From the NCBI GenBank assembly GCA_020442965.1, contig JAGRJB010000062.1:1-7476 (forward strand): DNA of 7,476 nt, given 5' to 3'. Position numbers and translations under genes: made by a program. The stretch comes from Pseudomonadales bacterium (GTDB lineage Bacteria > Pseudomonadota > Gammaproteobacteria > Steroidobacterales > Steroidobacteraceae). The notes below the pieces were generated by a model, which worked only from the letters and a program-made list of their open reading frames with translations, made no database searches and had not been told where the DNA came from. Shown here one piece after another: positions 1 to 4,495 of this stretch (position 1 is its first letter; every line of letters starts with the position of its first letter).

Positions 1-76
1 TGCAACAACATGACACGCTCTACCTGCCATGTTGTTGTTGGAGCGAAGCGCGTTCGGATTGAACGCATTGTTAGAC
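1..76 (-). repeat. attC site of the SRPBCC cassette, cut by the window edge
   Basis: In cassette orientation (minus strand) the site opens 6 bp after the stop codon of the SRPBCC gene with GTCTAAC (70-76), a perfect RYYYAAC box. Next comes AATGCGTTCAATCCGAACGC, which resembles the left arm of known proteobacterial attC sites. Further in, a perfect 10-bp inverted repeat (CAACAACATG at 3-12, CATGTTGTTG at 28-37, 15-nt loop) would form the variable terminal structure of a folded attC. The complementary right arm and the GTTRRRY end should lie beyond position 1, so the full site would exceed 100 bp. The attC call is inferred from the box, the position and the fold. Confidence 0.6.
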
Positions 77-82
77 AGCCGC

Positions 83-490
83 TCACTGTTGCTCAGCAAG
101 CCTTTTGAGGCTCGCCAGGACGTCAGCGAAATCCGAAGTGACCATAGGCCCGAAATCTGCGGCGCCGGGCCCGGTTATTTCTGTGCTGTAGATGATCTTG
201 GTCATCCCGGACGCTAACGGAACCAACTTGTGGCTGACCAAAACACGCGTCTCATCGACAACTGTCTCGTCCGTGAAGCTCTCATTGGGCTTGACCTCAA
301 GGAGTGTGCTGTTGATGGCATCTTGACCGGGTGGTTGCATGGTGAAAGCCGTGCCCGCCTTAAATGGCCCATGAATGTGAATTGATTCAATACCGGCGTT
401 CCAGTCTTTCCACCGCGCCACATCAGCAAAAAGCTCCCATACCTGCGCGGGAGTGGCGGACGTTTCGATTACTTCTTCATGAGTCCACAT
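83..490 (-). CDS. SRPBCC-fold (polyketide cyclase/START-like) cassette protein
   Basis: A 135-aa soluble protein with the layout of small SRPBCC ligand-binding proteins. It has an N-terminal beta strand and a helix carrying ATPAQVWELFADVARWKDWN (about residues 12-31), a run of beta strands forming the cavity, and a long C-terminal helix (DFADVLASLKRLAEQQ). Family members bind or transform small hydrophobic ligands; nothing here identifies the ligand. The ATG at 490 is preferred because GGAGAG lies 5 nt upstream; a GTG at 502 would lack such a site. The gene begins just after the attC end at 507 and ends 6 bp before the next attC, the tight packing typical of an integron cassette. No signal peptide or membrane segment is seen. 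Base composition (about half G+C in a sampled line) is lower than in the lpoA region. Confidence 0.8.
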   Translation of the reverse strand: MWTHEEVIETSATPAQVWELFADVARWKDWNAGIESIHIHGPFKAGTAFTMQPPGQDAINSTLLEVKPNESFTDETVVDETRVLVSHKLVPLASGMTKIIYSTEITGPGAADFGPMVTSDFADVLASLKRLAEQQ

Positions 491-506
491 AGCTCTCTCC
501 ACGCCT

Positions 507-578
507 GTCTAACGCCTGAGCCCAGCCGCCGGCAGCTCGCGCAGCGCGCTGACGTCCGGCCGCAGCGAAATGTTACAT
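507..578 (-). repeat. attC recombination site between the GFA and SRPBCC cassettes
   Basis: A 72-bp site with GTCTAAC (507-513) at one end, giving GTTAGAC in cassette orientation, a perfect GTTRRRY core. The other end is GTTACAT (572-578), one mismatch from the consensus. Between them are imperfect arms GCCGCCGG (525-532) and CCGGCCGC (556-563), 7 of 8 complementary, and a self-complementary centre around CAGC..CGCGC/GCGCG.CTG (533-551). The site overlaps the stop codon of the GFA gene and ends 17 bp before the SRPBCC start codon, exactly where a cassette junction should be. Imperfect arms are normal for attC, which recombines as a folded single strand. Confidence 0.7.
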
Positions 579-1091
579 TTTCTGCTCTTGCAGTGACGCA
601 CGATAAGTCTCGATCTGTGGTCGAAGTGATTCGAACCTGTCAATGCTGTCCTGGCTCCAAACATCCTTGCGCTCGTAAAACTCGGCGTAGCTCTGCGCGC
701 TGTCAGGCAGCGTCACCCAGGGTTGTTTTGATGCCGTGAAAATGTGGACATCTGGTGGAAGAACATCCGGATTGTCGAGAGTGCCAACCCGAACGAACTT
801 GGTGAGATGGCCGCTCCCGGCATAGTGACTCCAAACAGCTACTGCGCAATCGCGACAGCGAGCAATCCGCTGACCGGCACCACTGCTTGACGGCGCTACG
901 ATGACCTCGGGCTCGTCACCGAGGCTGATGACACGATCGGTCTCGATCATGGCATTAAGTGCGAAGGCCGCGCCGGTTTCACGTTGACACCACCGGCAAT
1001 GACAACAGTGCACGACGAGTGGGGCAGTAAGCATGCGGTAACGAACTTTGCCGCAATCGCATCTGCCCTCAATTGGATACGCACTAGCCAT
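573..1091 (-). CDS. GFA-family (glutathione-dependent formaldehyde-activating enzyme-like) protein
   Basis: A 172-aa protein with the cysteine pattern of the GFA family: C11-x-C13 (GRCDCGKVRY), a cluster HCCHCRWC (Cys29, 30, 32, 35), and CRDC (Cys79, Cys82). In family structures these cysteines hold zinc. The namesake Gfa is linked to adding glutathione to formaldehyde, but most small members, including those in cassettes, have unknown substrates, so only the family can be named. The start ATG at 1091 follows GGGAGG by 6 nt. An in-frame upstream extension to 1160 would run back through the attC and is rejected. The stop codon TAA lies inside the downstream attC. The C-terminal 40 residues are charged and helical, without further cysteines. 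It was probably acquired as a cassette and is soluble and cytoplasmic. Confidence 0.82.
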   Translation of the reverse strand: MASAYPIEGRCDCGKVRYRMLTAPLVVHCCHCRWCQRETGAAFALNAMIETDRVISLGDEPEVIVAPSSSGAGQRIARCRDCAVAVWSHYAGSGHLTKFVRVGTLDNPDVLPPDVHIFTASKQPWVTLPDSAQSYAEFYERKDVWSQDSIDRFESLRPQIETYRASLQEQKM

Positions 1092-1106
1092 GAAACCCTC
1101 CCGCAA

Positions 1107-1207
1107 GTCTAACGCCCGAAATAAGCGGCGCGAACCCGCGTAGCGGGTTTTGGACGGCACTGCGCCCGCACCTCAACGACTGCTTTTCCGACGGTCGGGG
1201 GTTCCAA
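1107..1207 (-). repeat. Degenerate attC between the 219-aa protein and the GFA cassettes
   Basis: GTCTAAC at 1107-1113 (GTTAGAC in cassette orientation) is a perfect core. The following GCC..AAGCGGCGCG (1114-1131) resembles the start of the attC half-site at 3126. A 7-bp hairpin AACCCGC/GCGGGTT with a 3-nt loop follows (about 1131-1147). The opposite end is unclear. TCGGGGGTTCC near 1192-1205 is partly complementary to the opening box, and GTTGGCA at 1234-1240, touching the upstream stop codon, is an alternative. The GFA-side end is well supported by its box and its position 15 bp before the GFA start codon; the other limit is a guess. Confidence 0.5.
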
Positions 1208-1240
1208 GAAATGCAGCTATGTACCACTTTCTTGTTGGCA

Positions 1241-1900
1241 CTAATTTCGAAATTTTGCGTCACCGAAGTCCGGGCACACTTCCACTGACTCTGGATTCAG
1301 GGCTCGGTGTCGGCTATCTGCCAGCCAGCAGTCACCAAAGATGGAGCAGTAGCAGTACGAGATGGATGTGCCCGGGTTGCGAATCGCGGCCTGGAACGCC
1401 CGCGCGAGGGCGGGGCTGCTAACATGTATCAAGTCAATCTTCTGCCCGGGCCGGAGCACGCTGTCGCTGATGGAATTGCGTCCGATCTGATCATTGAGAG
1501 TCCCGCCAAGACGTGTGACCGCGTCATCCCAATCAGACACCGGCTCACCATCGATAACGACACGTACCGATCGTACGAGCGCCGGCCCGACTCCGGCATT
1601 TGTGAACGAGAGTGTAAAGCCAGCCGTGTCGCCCGAATCAAAGTCTGCAGTGGATACTTGAACGAAAGGCCAAACAGCCGCAGACGTTTGCTGACGCACC
1701 GCGCTGGACTCCGTCAATGCCGCATAGAGTGCCACGAGTGCAATGAATGTACCCACCACAGACAAGACTGTTTGCCAGAACGACAAGCGCAAGAACGCTC
1801 GCCCAGTGCTAGAGGGATCTGGTGCAGGAGCCACGTCTGGCACCCGCTCCTCCCGTGGCCCTCCTTCTTGTTCGGACAGCTTGCTCATCTCATTCGGCAT
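1241..1900 (-). CDS. Predicted membrane-anchored protein of unknown function (219 aa)
   Basis: I do not recognise this family. The N-terminal 40 residues are polar and rich in acidic residues, Pro and Ser, ending in basic residues (RAFLRLS). A single hydrophobic segment follows at about 42-62 (VLSVVGTFIALVALYAAL). The remaining roughly 150 residues look like a beta-rich domain (WPFVQVSTADF, GFTLSFTNAGVGPALVRSVR, RPGQKIDLIHV). Four cysteines near the end (183, 185, 191, 209) could form disulfides if the domain is periplasmic. The basic residues just before the segment favour an N-in signal anchor. The ATG at 1900 is chosen because GAAGG lies 7 nt upstream; the in-frame ATG at 1888 has no such site. 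It is flanked by an attC-like joint downstream and by a truncated gene upstream, so it is probably a cassette gene. Confidence 0.7.
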   Translation of the reverse strand: MPNEMSKLSEQEGGPREERVPDVAPAPDPSSTGRAFLRLSFWQTVLSVVGTFIALVALYAALTESSAVRQQTSAAVWPFVQVSTADFDSGDTAGFTLSFTNAGVGPALVRSVRVVIDGEPVSDWDDAVTRLGGTLNDQIGRNSISDSVLRPGQKIDLIHVSSPALARAFQAAIRNPGTSISYCYCSIFGDCWLADSRHRALNPESVEVCPDFGDAKFRN

Positions 1901-1913
1901 GTATCAGCCTTCA

Positions 1914-1938
1914 GGAACGCGTCTTCATAGCGCGTTCC
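1914..1938 (-). promoter_or_regulatory. Perfect 8-bp hairpin in the leader of the 219-aa gene
   Basis: GGAACGCG (1914-1921) and CGCGTTCC (1931-1938) are perfectly complementary across a 9-nt loop. In the minus-strand transcript the hairpin ends 2 nt before the ribosome binding site GAAGG. No T run follows, so it is not a standard terminator. It may affect translation of the downstream gene, act as an operator, or be what remains of an attC fold. The role is inferred. Confidence 0.4.
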
Positions 1939-1950
1939 CACACCTTCTGT

Positions 1951-2042
1951 CTACTTTTCGAAATCCGCCGATTTCTTGGCCCTATTTAGCTTGGCCACTC
2001 CACCAAGCAACCCCCAAAAGAAAATTCCTATCCCAGACAGAA
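1951..2042 (-). pseudogene. 3' tail of a truncated small membrane protein gene
   Basis: An open frame ending in TAG at 1951-1953 encodes VLSGIGIFFWGLLGGVAKLN and then RAKKSADFEK. This is a hydrophobic, glycine-rich stretch that looks like a final transmembrane segment, with a basic cytoplasmic tail. Upstream the frame runs directly into transposase sequence read in the wrong frame, so the 5' part of the gene has been replaced by the IS relic. The ORF opened further upstream in this frame is a chance reading of IS DNA. The identity of the original protein cannot be told. The junction lies at about 2041-2050. Confidence 0.5.
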
Positions 2043-2374
2043 CACGCCGTCGACAGGCACTCGTCGCGGAACTTGCCGTTGAACGACTCGTTGGCCCCAT
2101 TCGGCCAGGGTTTGCCGGGGTCGAAGTGCACGGTGTTGATGTTAGCAGCGTGCAGCCATCGCAACACCGCTCTTGAGACGAACTCGGGGCCGTTGCCGGC
2201 AACCGCCGTGGGCGCGAGGCCGCGACGCGTCGCCGCTGCGTCTCGCGGTGGCAGCCGTGGCTGATAGCTCACCGTGGATCGCGCCACGCTCAACAGCGCG
2301 CACGCTCGTCGCACCGATCGACCCCGTTGACACACGTAGGCGATCTGTTGGCGACGAACCCGCGCGCTCATCAT
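2043..2374 (-). pseudogene. IS3-family transposase orfB, internally deleted and 3' truncated
   Basis: The N-terminal part is typical of OrfB: RRQQIAYVCQRGRSVRRACA, then LLSVARSTVSYQPRLPPRD. The sequence then jumps in frame to GNGPEFVSRAVLRW and FDPGKPWPNGANESFNGKFR, then DECL. The normal intervening region of roughly 115-130 residues, including the first catalytic Asp, is missing. The second catalytic Asp (DNGPEF in relatives) is replaced by Gly. After DECL the reading frame leaves transposase sequence, so the C-terminal 60 or so residues are also lost. ATG codons at 2374 and 2371 are both possible starts. The protein would be inactive. Confidence 0.8.
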
Positions 2375-2630
2375 TTTTTGCGGCAACTTCCTTCAGGATC
2401 TCAATGTCCAGATCCCGCTCCGCGACCAATTTCTTGAGCCGACTGTTCTCGCTCTCCAACTGCCGCAGCCGCCCTACATCGACCGCCTCGAGCTGCCCGA
2501 ACCGCTTGCGCCACGCATAGATCGTGGCATCGCTCACGCCCTGCCTCTCGGCCACTTCTGATACCGGCGTCTGGTCCGCCTCGCGCAGAATCTGCACTAT
2601 CTGCTGTTCCGAAAATCTCGTCCTCTTCAT
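2373..2630 (-). pseudogene. IS3-family transposase orfA (helix-turn-helix protein), stop codon lost
   Basis: About 86 residues are recognisable. They carry a helix-turn-helix of the transposase_8 type (RTRFSEQQIVQILREAD, then VSEVAERQGVSDATIYAWRK) followed by a coiled-coil/leucine-zipper region (LRQLESENSRLKKLVAERDL). The ATG at 2630 has GAGG 6 nt upstream; the in-frame extension to 2663 is not needed. Relatives end in an AKKW- or KK-type tail at a run of A residues overlapping the orfB start. Here the run has six A (2374-2379), and one more would restore an immediate TGA TGA stop. As it stands the frame reads on through shadow sequence to 2142. The one-base loss is inferred; the frame could alternatively reflect a frameshifting signal. 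Confidence 0.65.
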
Positions 2631-2696
2631 GGTTTCCTCGCTTCCCGAAGAACCATCTTCCAAAAGTTCTAGCTGGACCGAAGATCGACCAGCAGG

Positions 2697-3080
2697 TCAG
2701 CTGGGCTTGACCCATCTTTGCACTGCATCAACAGAGTCGAACGGACCACTGTTGAAGCAAAGCCTTGCCTTTGGTGCAGACTCATGGAACGTGTTTACCA
2801 AGGCTTCAAAGAGATGTAGGTATTCCGGGATCGTGCGCACCCCGGCGCCAATTAGAACGCAATCGCGTGGCTTCGCTGCCAGAAGCGCCTTGAGCGAATC
2901 GGCGGCCGATTCAGAGCTCTTGATCAGGCCAAGCTCAGCGTCGTAGCCGAGCGCCTCCAGTTTCGCTCGGTCACCTTCAAGCCCCGCAAGCAGCTTCTCG
3001 CGGGTAAGCCCAGACCACTTGCGGTAGTCGACGACATCTGGATGCCAGCCAACGAGAAGCACAGCCTTCCTTTCGGTCAT
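2697..3080 (-). CDS. Conserved hypothetical cassette protein, alpha/beta, 127 aa
   Basis: The protein begins MTERKAVLLVGWHPDVVDY and alternates hydrophobic strands (AVLLVGW, YDAELGLI, DCVLIGAGVRT, ARLCFNSGPFD) with amphipathic helices, giving the look of a small single-domain alpha/beta (Rossmann-like) fold. The segments DCVLIGAGVRTIPEYLHLFE and ARLCFNSGPFD resemble a family of about 120-residue hypothetical proteins I recall from many proteobacteria; no function or Pfam name can be given with confidence. There is no signal peptide. The ATG at 3080 has AAGGAGA about 6 nt upstream. The stop TGA coincides with the probable TG end of the IS relic, so the last one to three residues (KPS) may be read-in sequence. 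Its own attC is missing. Confidence 0.7.
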   Translation of the reverse strand: MTERKAVLLVGWHPDVVDYRKWSGLTREKLLAGLEGDRAKLEALGYDAELGLIKSSESAADSLKALLAAKPRDCVLIGAGVRTIPEYLHLFEALVNTFHESAPKARLCFNSGPFDSVDAVQRWVKPS

Positions 3081-3125
3081 GGGTTCTCCTTCATAGTTGA
3101 GATACAGCCAAGATCTGGATGGGCG

Positions 3126-3160
3126 ACCTAACGCCAGCGATCAGCGGCCGCGTGTTGATC
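3126..3160 (-). repeat. Half attC site next to the complete IS
   Basis: ACCTAAC at 3126-3132 (GTTAGGT in cassette orientation, a perfect GTTRRRY) lies 46 bp before the start codon of the 127-aa gene. It continues as GCCAGCGATCAGCGGCCGCG, similar to the joints at 1107 and 507 (shared CTAACGCC and AGC/GGC blocks). A 5-bp inverted repeat, GATCA/TGATC, flanks the NotI-like GCGGCCGC core (3139-3160). The expected other half with a GCTGGCGTTA-like arm is absent; IS sequence starts 6 bp further on. This would be the attC of a lost upstream cassette. Confidence 0.55.
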
Positions 3161-3166
3161 TGTCAG

Positions 3167-3190
3167 TGGAGTTGACCCGCTTTCGTGGAC
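3167..3190 (+). repeat. Left terminal inverted repeat of the IS
   Basis: 24-bp end beginning TGGAGTTGACCCG, matching the opposite end (4406-4429) at 21 of 24 positions. The transposase gene stops 10 bp inside it. Confidence 0.85.
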
Positions 3191-3200
3191 GGGTGGTTTT

Positions 3201-4064
3201 CTAAATTCTCACTCCCTGTCCTGTTAGTACTTTGCTCTCGAAATTGTTTGGTGACAAGCGGCCGATCGACGAATGGCGCCGGTGCGGGTTGTACCAACCC
3301 TCGATCCATTCGAACAGAGCCATTCTAGCCTCTGTTTTCGACTTGAACCGCCGGTGCTTGAGCAGTTCCTTCTCCAGCGAAGCAAACACGCTCTCGGCCA
3401 TGGCGTTGTCGTAGGCGTCACCCACTGTGCCCATGGATGGCATCACATTCATTTCCTGGCAGCGTTTGCCAAAGGCGTAGCTCGTATACTGGCACCCGTG
3501 GTCCGAATGATGGATGACCTTCTCCGGTCGGCGCTGTGCTAACGCCGTGTTTAGCGCATCCAACATCAGCTCGGTGCGCAAATGATCTGCAATCGCCCAG
3601 CCGACGATCTTGTGAGACCACACATCCAGCACGATGGCCAGATAGATCGTTCCGGCCCAGGTCGGTATGTACGTGGCATCCGCGACCCACAGCTGATTTG
3701 GGCCATCGGCCTTGAAGCACCGGTTAACCAAATCGTCATTCGCCGTGGCAAAACTGTCCGCCGTTGTCGTCACGACATAGCTCGGCGCCACAATGCTTTT
3801 GAGGCTATTTTCCCTCATCAATCGCGCCACGCGCTTGCGCCCGACATGCACATCGTGATCGTCCTTCAGTTCGGCGTGGATGTTCGGCGATCCGTAGCGG
3901 CCTTTGGAGCGCCGATAGATCTCATGGATCCTCGCACTCAAACCGATGTCGGCCCGTCGACGGGCCGACATCGGTCGATCCCGCCAAGCATAGAACCCAC
4001 TGGCAGACACTCGAAGCAATCGGCACATGACCCGTACCGGTTGGGTGGCCTGGTTCGCCTTCAC
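3201..4064 (-). CDS. IS3-family transposase OrfB (DDE integrase domain)
   Basis: 287 aa from a GTG at 4064. An N-terminal HTH_21-like region (VRVMCRLLRVSASGFYAWRD, then YGSPNIHAEL and GRKRVARLMRE) is followed by an rve integrase core. The catalytic triad is intact: Asp129 (WVADATYIP), Asp188 (HHSDHGCQY) and Glu224 (NAMAESVFASLEKE), with exactly 35 residues between the last two, the DD(35)E spacing of the family. The C-terminal GWYNPHRRHSSIGRLSPNNF motif is present. The GTG overlaps the orfA stop (GTGA). The frame is open further upstream, so the active protein is most likely the OrfAB fusion made by -1 frameshifting. A perfect 34-bp palindrome covers codons of about residues 30-41. Confidence 0.92.
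   Translation of the reverse strand: MKANQATQPVRVMCRLLRVSASGFYAWRDRPMSARRRADIGLSARIHEIYRRSKGRYGSPNIHAELKDDHDVHVGRKRVARLMRENSLKSIVAPSYVVTTTADSFATANDDLVNRCFKADGPNQLWVADATYIPTWAGTIYLAIVLDVWSHKIVGWAIADHLRTELMLDALNTALAQRRPEKVIHHSDHGCQYTSYAFGKRCQEMNVMPSMGTVGDAYDNAMAESVFASLEKELLKHRRFKSKTEARMALFEWIEGWYNPHRRHSSIGRLSPNNFESKVLTGQGVRI
3942..3975. repeat. Perfect 34-bp palindrome inside orfB
   Basis: CCGATGTCGGCCCGTC (3943-3958) is immediately followed by its exact complement GACGGGCCGACATCGG (3959-3974), and the bases outside (A3942/T3975) also pair. There is no spacer. On the minus strand it encodes PMSARRRADIG within OrfB without breaking the frame. As a cruciform or RNA hairpin it would be very stable. 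Confidence 0.95.
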
Positions 4065-4375
4065 GAATCCGAAGAGCGCTTCGGTGTCGCGGGCTTCTCG
4101 TTCGCAAACCAGGCCGCGGCTTTTGACAGGATGTCCCGTTCCTGCAGCAGCTTGCGGTTCTCACGTCGCAGGCGTGTTAGCTCTTCGCGCTCCGCACTCG
4201 TCAGGCCACCGTCGCCTTTGCCGCGATCCCGATCCGCCTGCTTGACCCAGTGTCGGATCGACCAGCTCGTACAGCCGAACTGCGCCGCCAGCTCGGCAAA
4301 CGTCCGCCCCGTGCGATGCAGCTCGACCATCTGACGCCGAAACTCCGGCGTGTATCGCTTGACCTTTTGACCCAT
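4061..4375 (-). CDS. IS3-family transposase OrfA (helix-turn-helix, leucine zipper)
   Basis: 104 aa starting MGQKVKRYTPEFRRQMVELH. A helix-turn-helix (TFAELAAQFGCTSWSIRHWV, about residues 24-43) binds the IS ends in this family. A following coiled coil (LTSAEREELTRLRRENRKLL) mediates multimer formation. The tail SKAAAWFANEKPATPKRSSD ends with TGA overlapping the GTG of orfB. The start at 4375 is preferred over the in-frame ATGs near 4414 by homology to the family N-terminus; AGAGG lies 8 nt upstream. Alone, OrfA usually acts as a regulator of transposition; fused to OrfB it supplies DNA binding. Confidence 0.9.
   Translation of the reverse strand: MGQKVKRYTPEFRRQMVELHRTGRTFAELAAQFGCTSWSIRHWVKQADRDRGKGDGGLTSAEREELTRLRRENRKLLQERDILSKAAAWFANEKPATPKRSSDS
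4120..4126 (-). other. Probable -1 ribosomal frameshift site joining orfA and orfB
   Basis: On the minus strand TCAAAAG lies near the orfA 3' end (codons TCA AAA G). Stepping back one base there gives KSRGLVCERE and then ARDTEALFGFVKANQ, an uninterrupted frame into OrfB. That transframe sequence matches what OrfAB fusions of this IS group look like. The slippery run is short, and any stimulating structure has not been checked. Confidence 0.55.
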
Positions 4376-4395
4376 GAGTTGATCCTCTCTTTGTG

Positions 4396-4424
4396 AACAT
4401 GAACTGTCCATCAAACCGGGTCAA
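4396..4424 (-). promoter_or_regulatory. Possible IS promoter in the orfA-side end
   Basis: Within the terminal repeat the minus strand reads TTGACC (4419-4424) as a -35 box, and 17 bp on CATGTT (4396-4401) as a weak -10 box, ahead of the orfA start at 4375. An overlap of promoter and terminal repeat is common in insertion sequences. The -10 match is poor. Confidence 0.3.
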
Positions 4425-4429
4425 CTCCA
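4406..4429 (-). repeat. Right terminal inverted repeat of the IS
   Basis: On the minus strand it starts TGGAGTTGACCCGG at 4429, matching the left end at 21 of 24 positions. The orfA promoter candidate overlaps it. Confidence 0.85.
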
Positions 4430-4477
4430 GTGTGGGCGCCTCCCCGCCAATCTTCTCTCACCCCAACAGCAAAGAAC

Positions 4478-4495
4478 AAAAAGTCAGGAGCCGAC
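4478..4495 (-). terminator. Probable intrinsic terminator at the 3' end of rnpB
   Basis: On the minus strand GTCGGCTCCTGAC can fold as a 5-bp stem (one G-U pair) with a 3-nt loop and is followed directly by TTTTT (4482-4478). The same bases form the 3' strand of helix P1 in the mature RNA. A short stem makes it a modest terminator. Confidence 0.45.

Larger units (their letters stand above)
2043..2699 (-). mobile_element. Relic of an IS3-family insertion sequence, internally deleted and truncated
   Basis: About 660 bp remain of an element normally near 1.2-1.3 kb. It keeps the outer end upstream of orfA, an orfA of normal length, the start of orfB, and a short stretch of the integrase core; the centre and far end of orfB are gone. 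The outer end probably begins with TGACCTGCTG (2699 leftward on the minus strand), consistent with the TG start of IS3-family ends. No matching terminal repeat remains at the truncated end. It is unrelated in sequence to the complete IS3-family copy nearby and resembles the group with MKRTRFSE-type OrfA proteins. It cannot move by itself. Confidence 0.75.
3167..4429 (-). mobile_element. Complete IS3-family insertion sequence (1263 bp)
   Basis: Terminal inverted repeats are visible: TGGAGTTGACCCGCTTTCGT at 3167-3186 and, on the other strand, TGGAGTTGACCCGGTTTGAT from 4429 down. Over 24 bp (3167-3190 versus 4406-4429) 21 positions match. Both ends start with TG, as usual in the family. The element contains orfA and orfB on the minus strand in the -1 frameshift arrangement and an intact DDE triad. 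No duplicated target is seen: GTCAG lies outside the left end and GTGTG outside the right end. It is flanked by half an attC on the left and by the rnpB terminator 48 bp away on the right. Confidence 0.9.

Noticed and set aside
1415..1425. TGCTAAC, an attC-like box
   Set aside because: Inside the 219-aa coding region with no arms or partner box; a chance match.
1307..1930. 207-codon plus-strand open frame opposite the 219-aa gene
   Set aside because: Composition is irregular and it lacks a ribosome binding site; the minus-strand frame has a membrane segment, a good start and the cassette orientation shared by its neighbours.
3160..3180. GTTGACC at the IS end as the missing right box of the attC at 3126
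   Set aside because: The same sequence occurs in the opposite IS end, so it is the terminal inverted repeat, and it does not fit GTTRRRY.
3582..4334. 250-codon plus-strand open frame across the IS
   Set aside because: Antisense shadow of orfA/orfB, both of which have clear transposase motifs.
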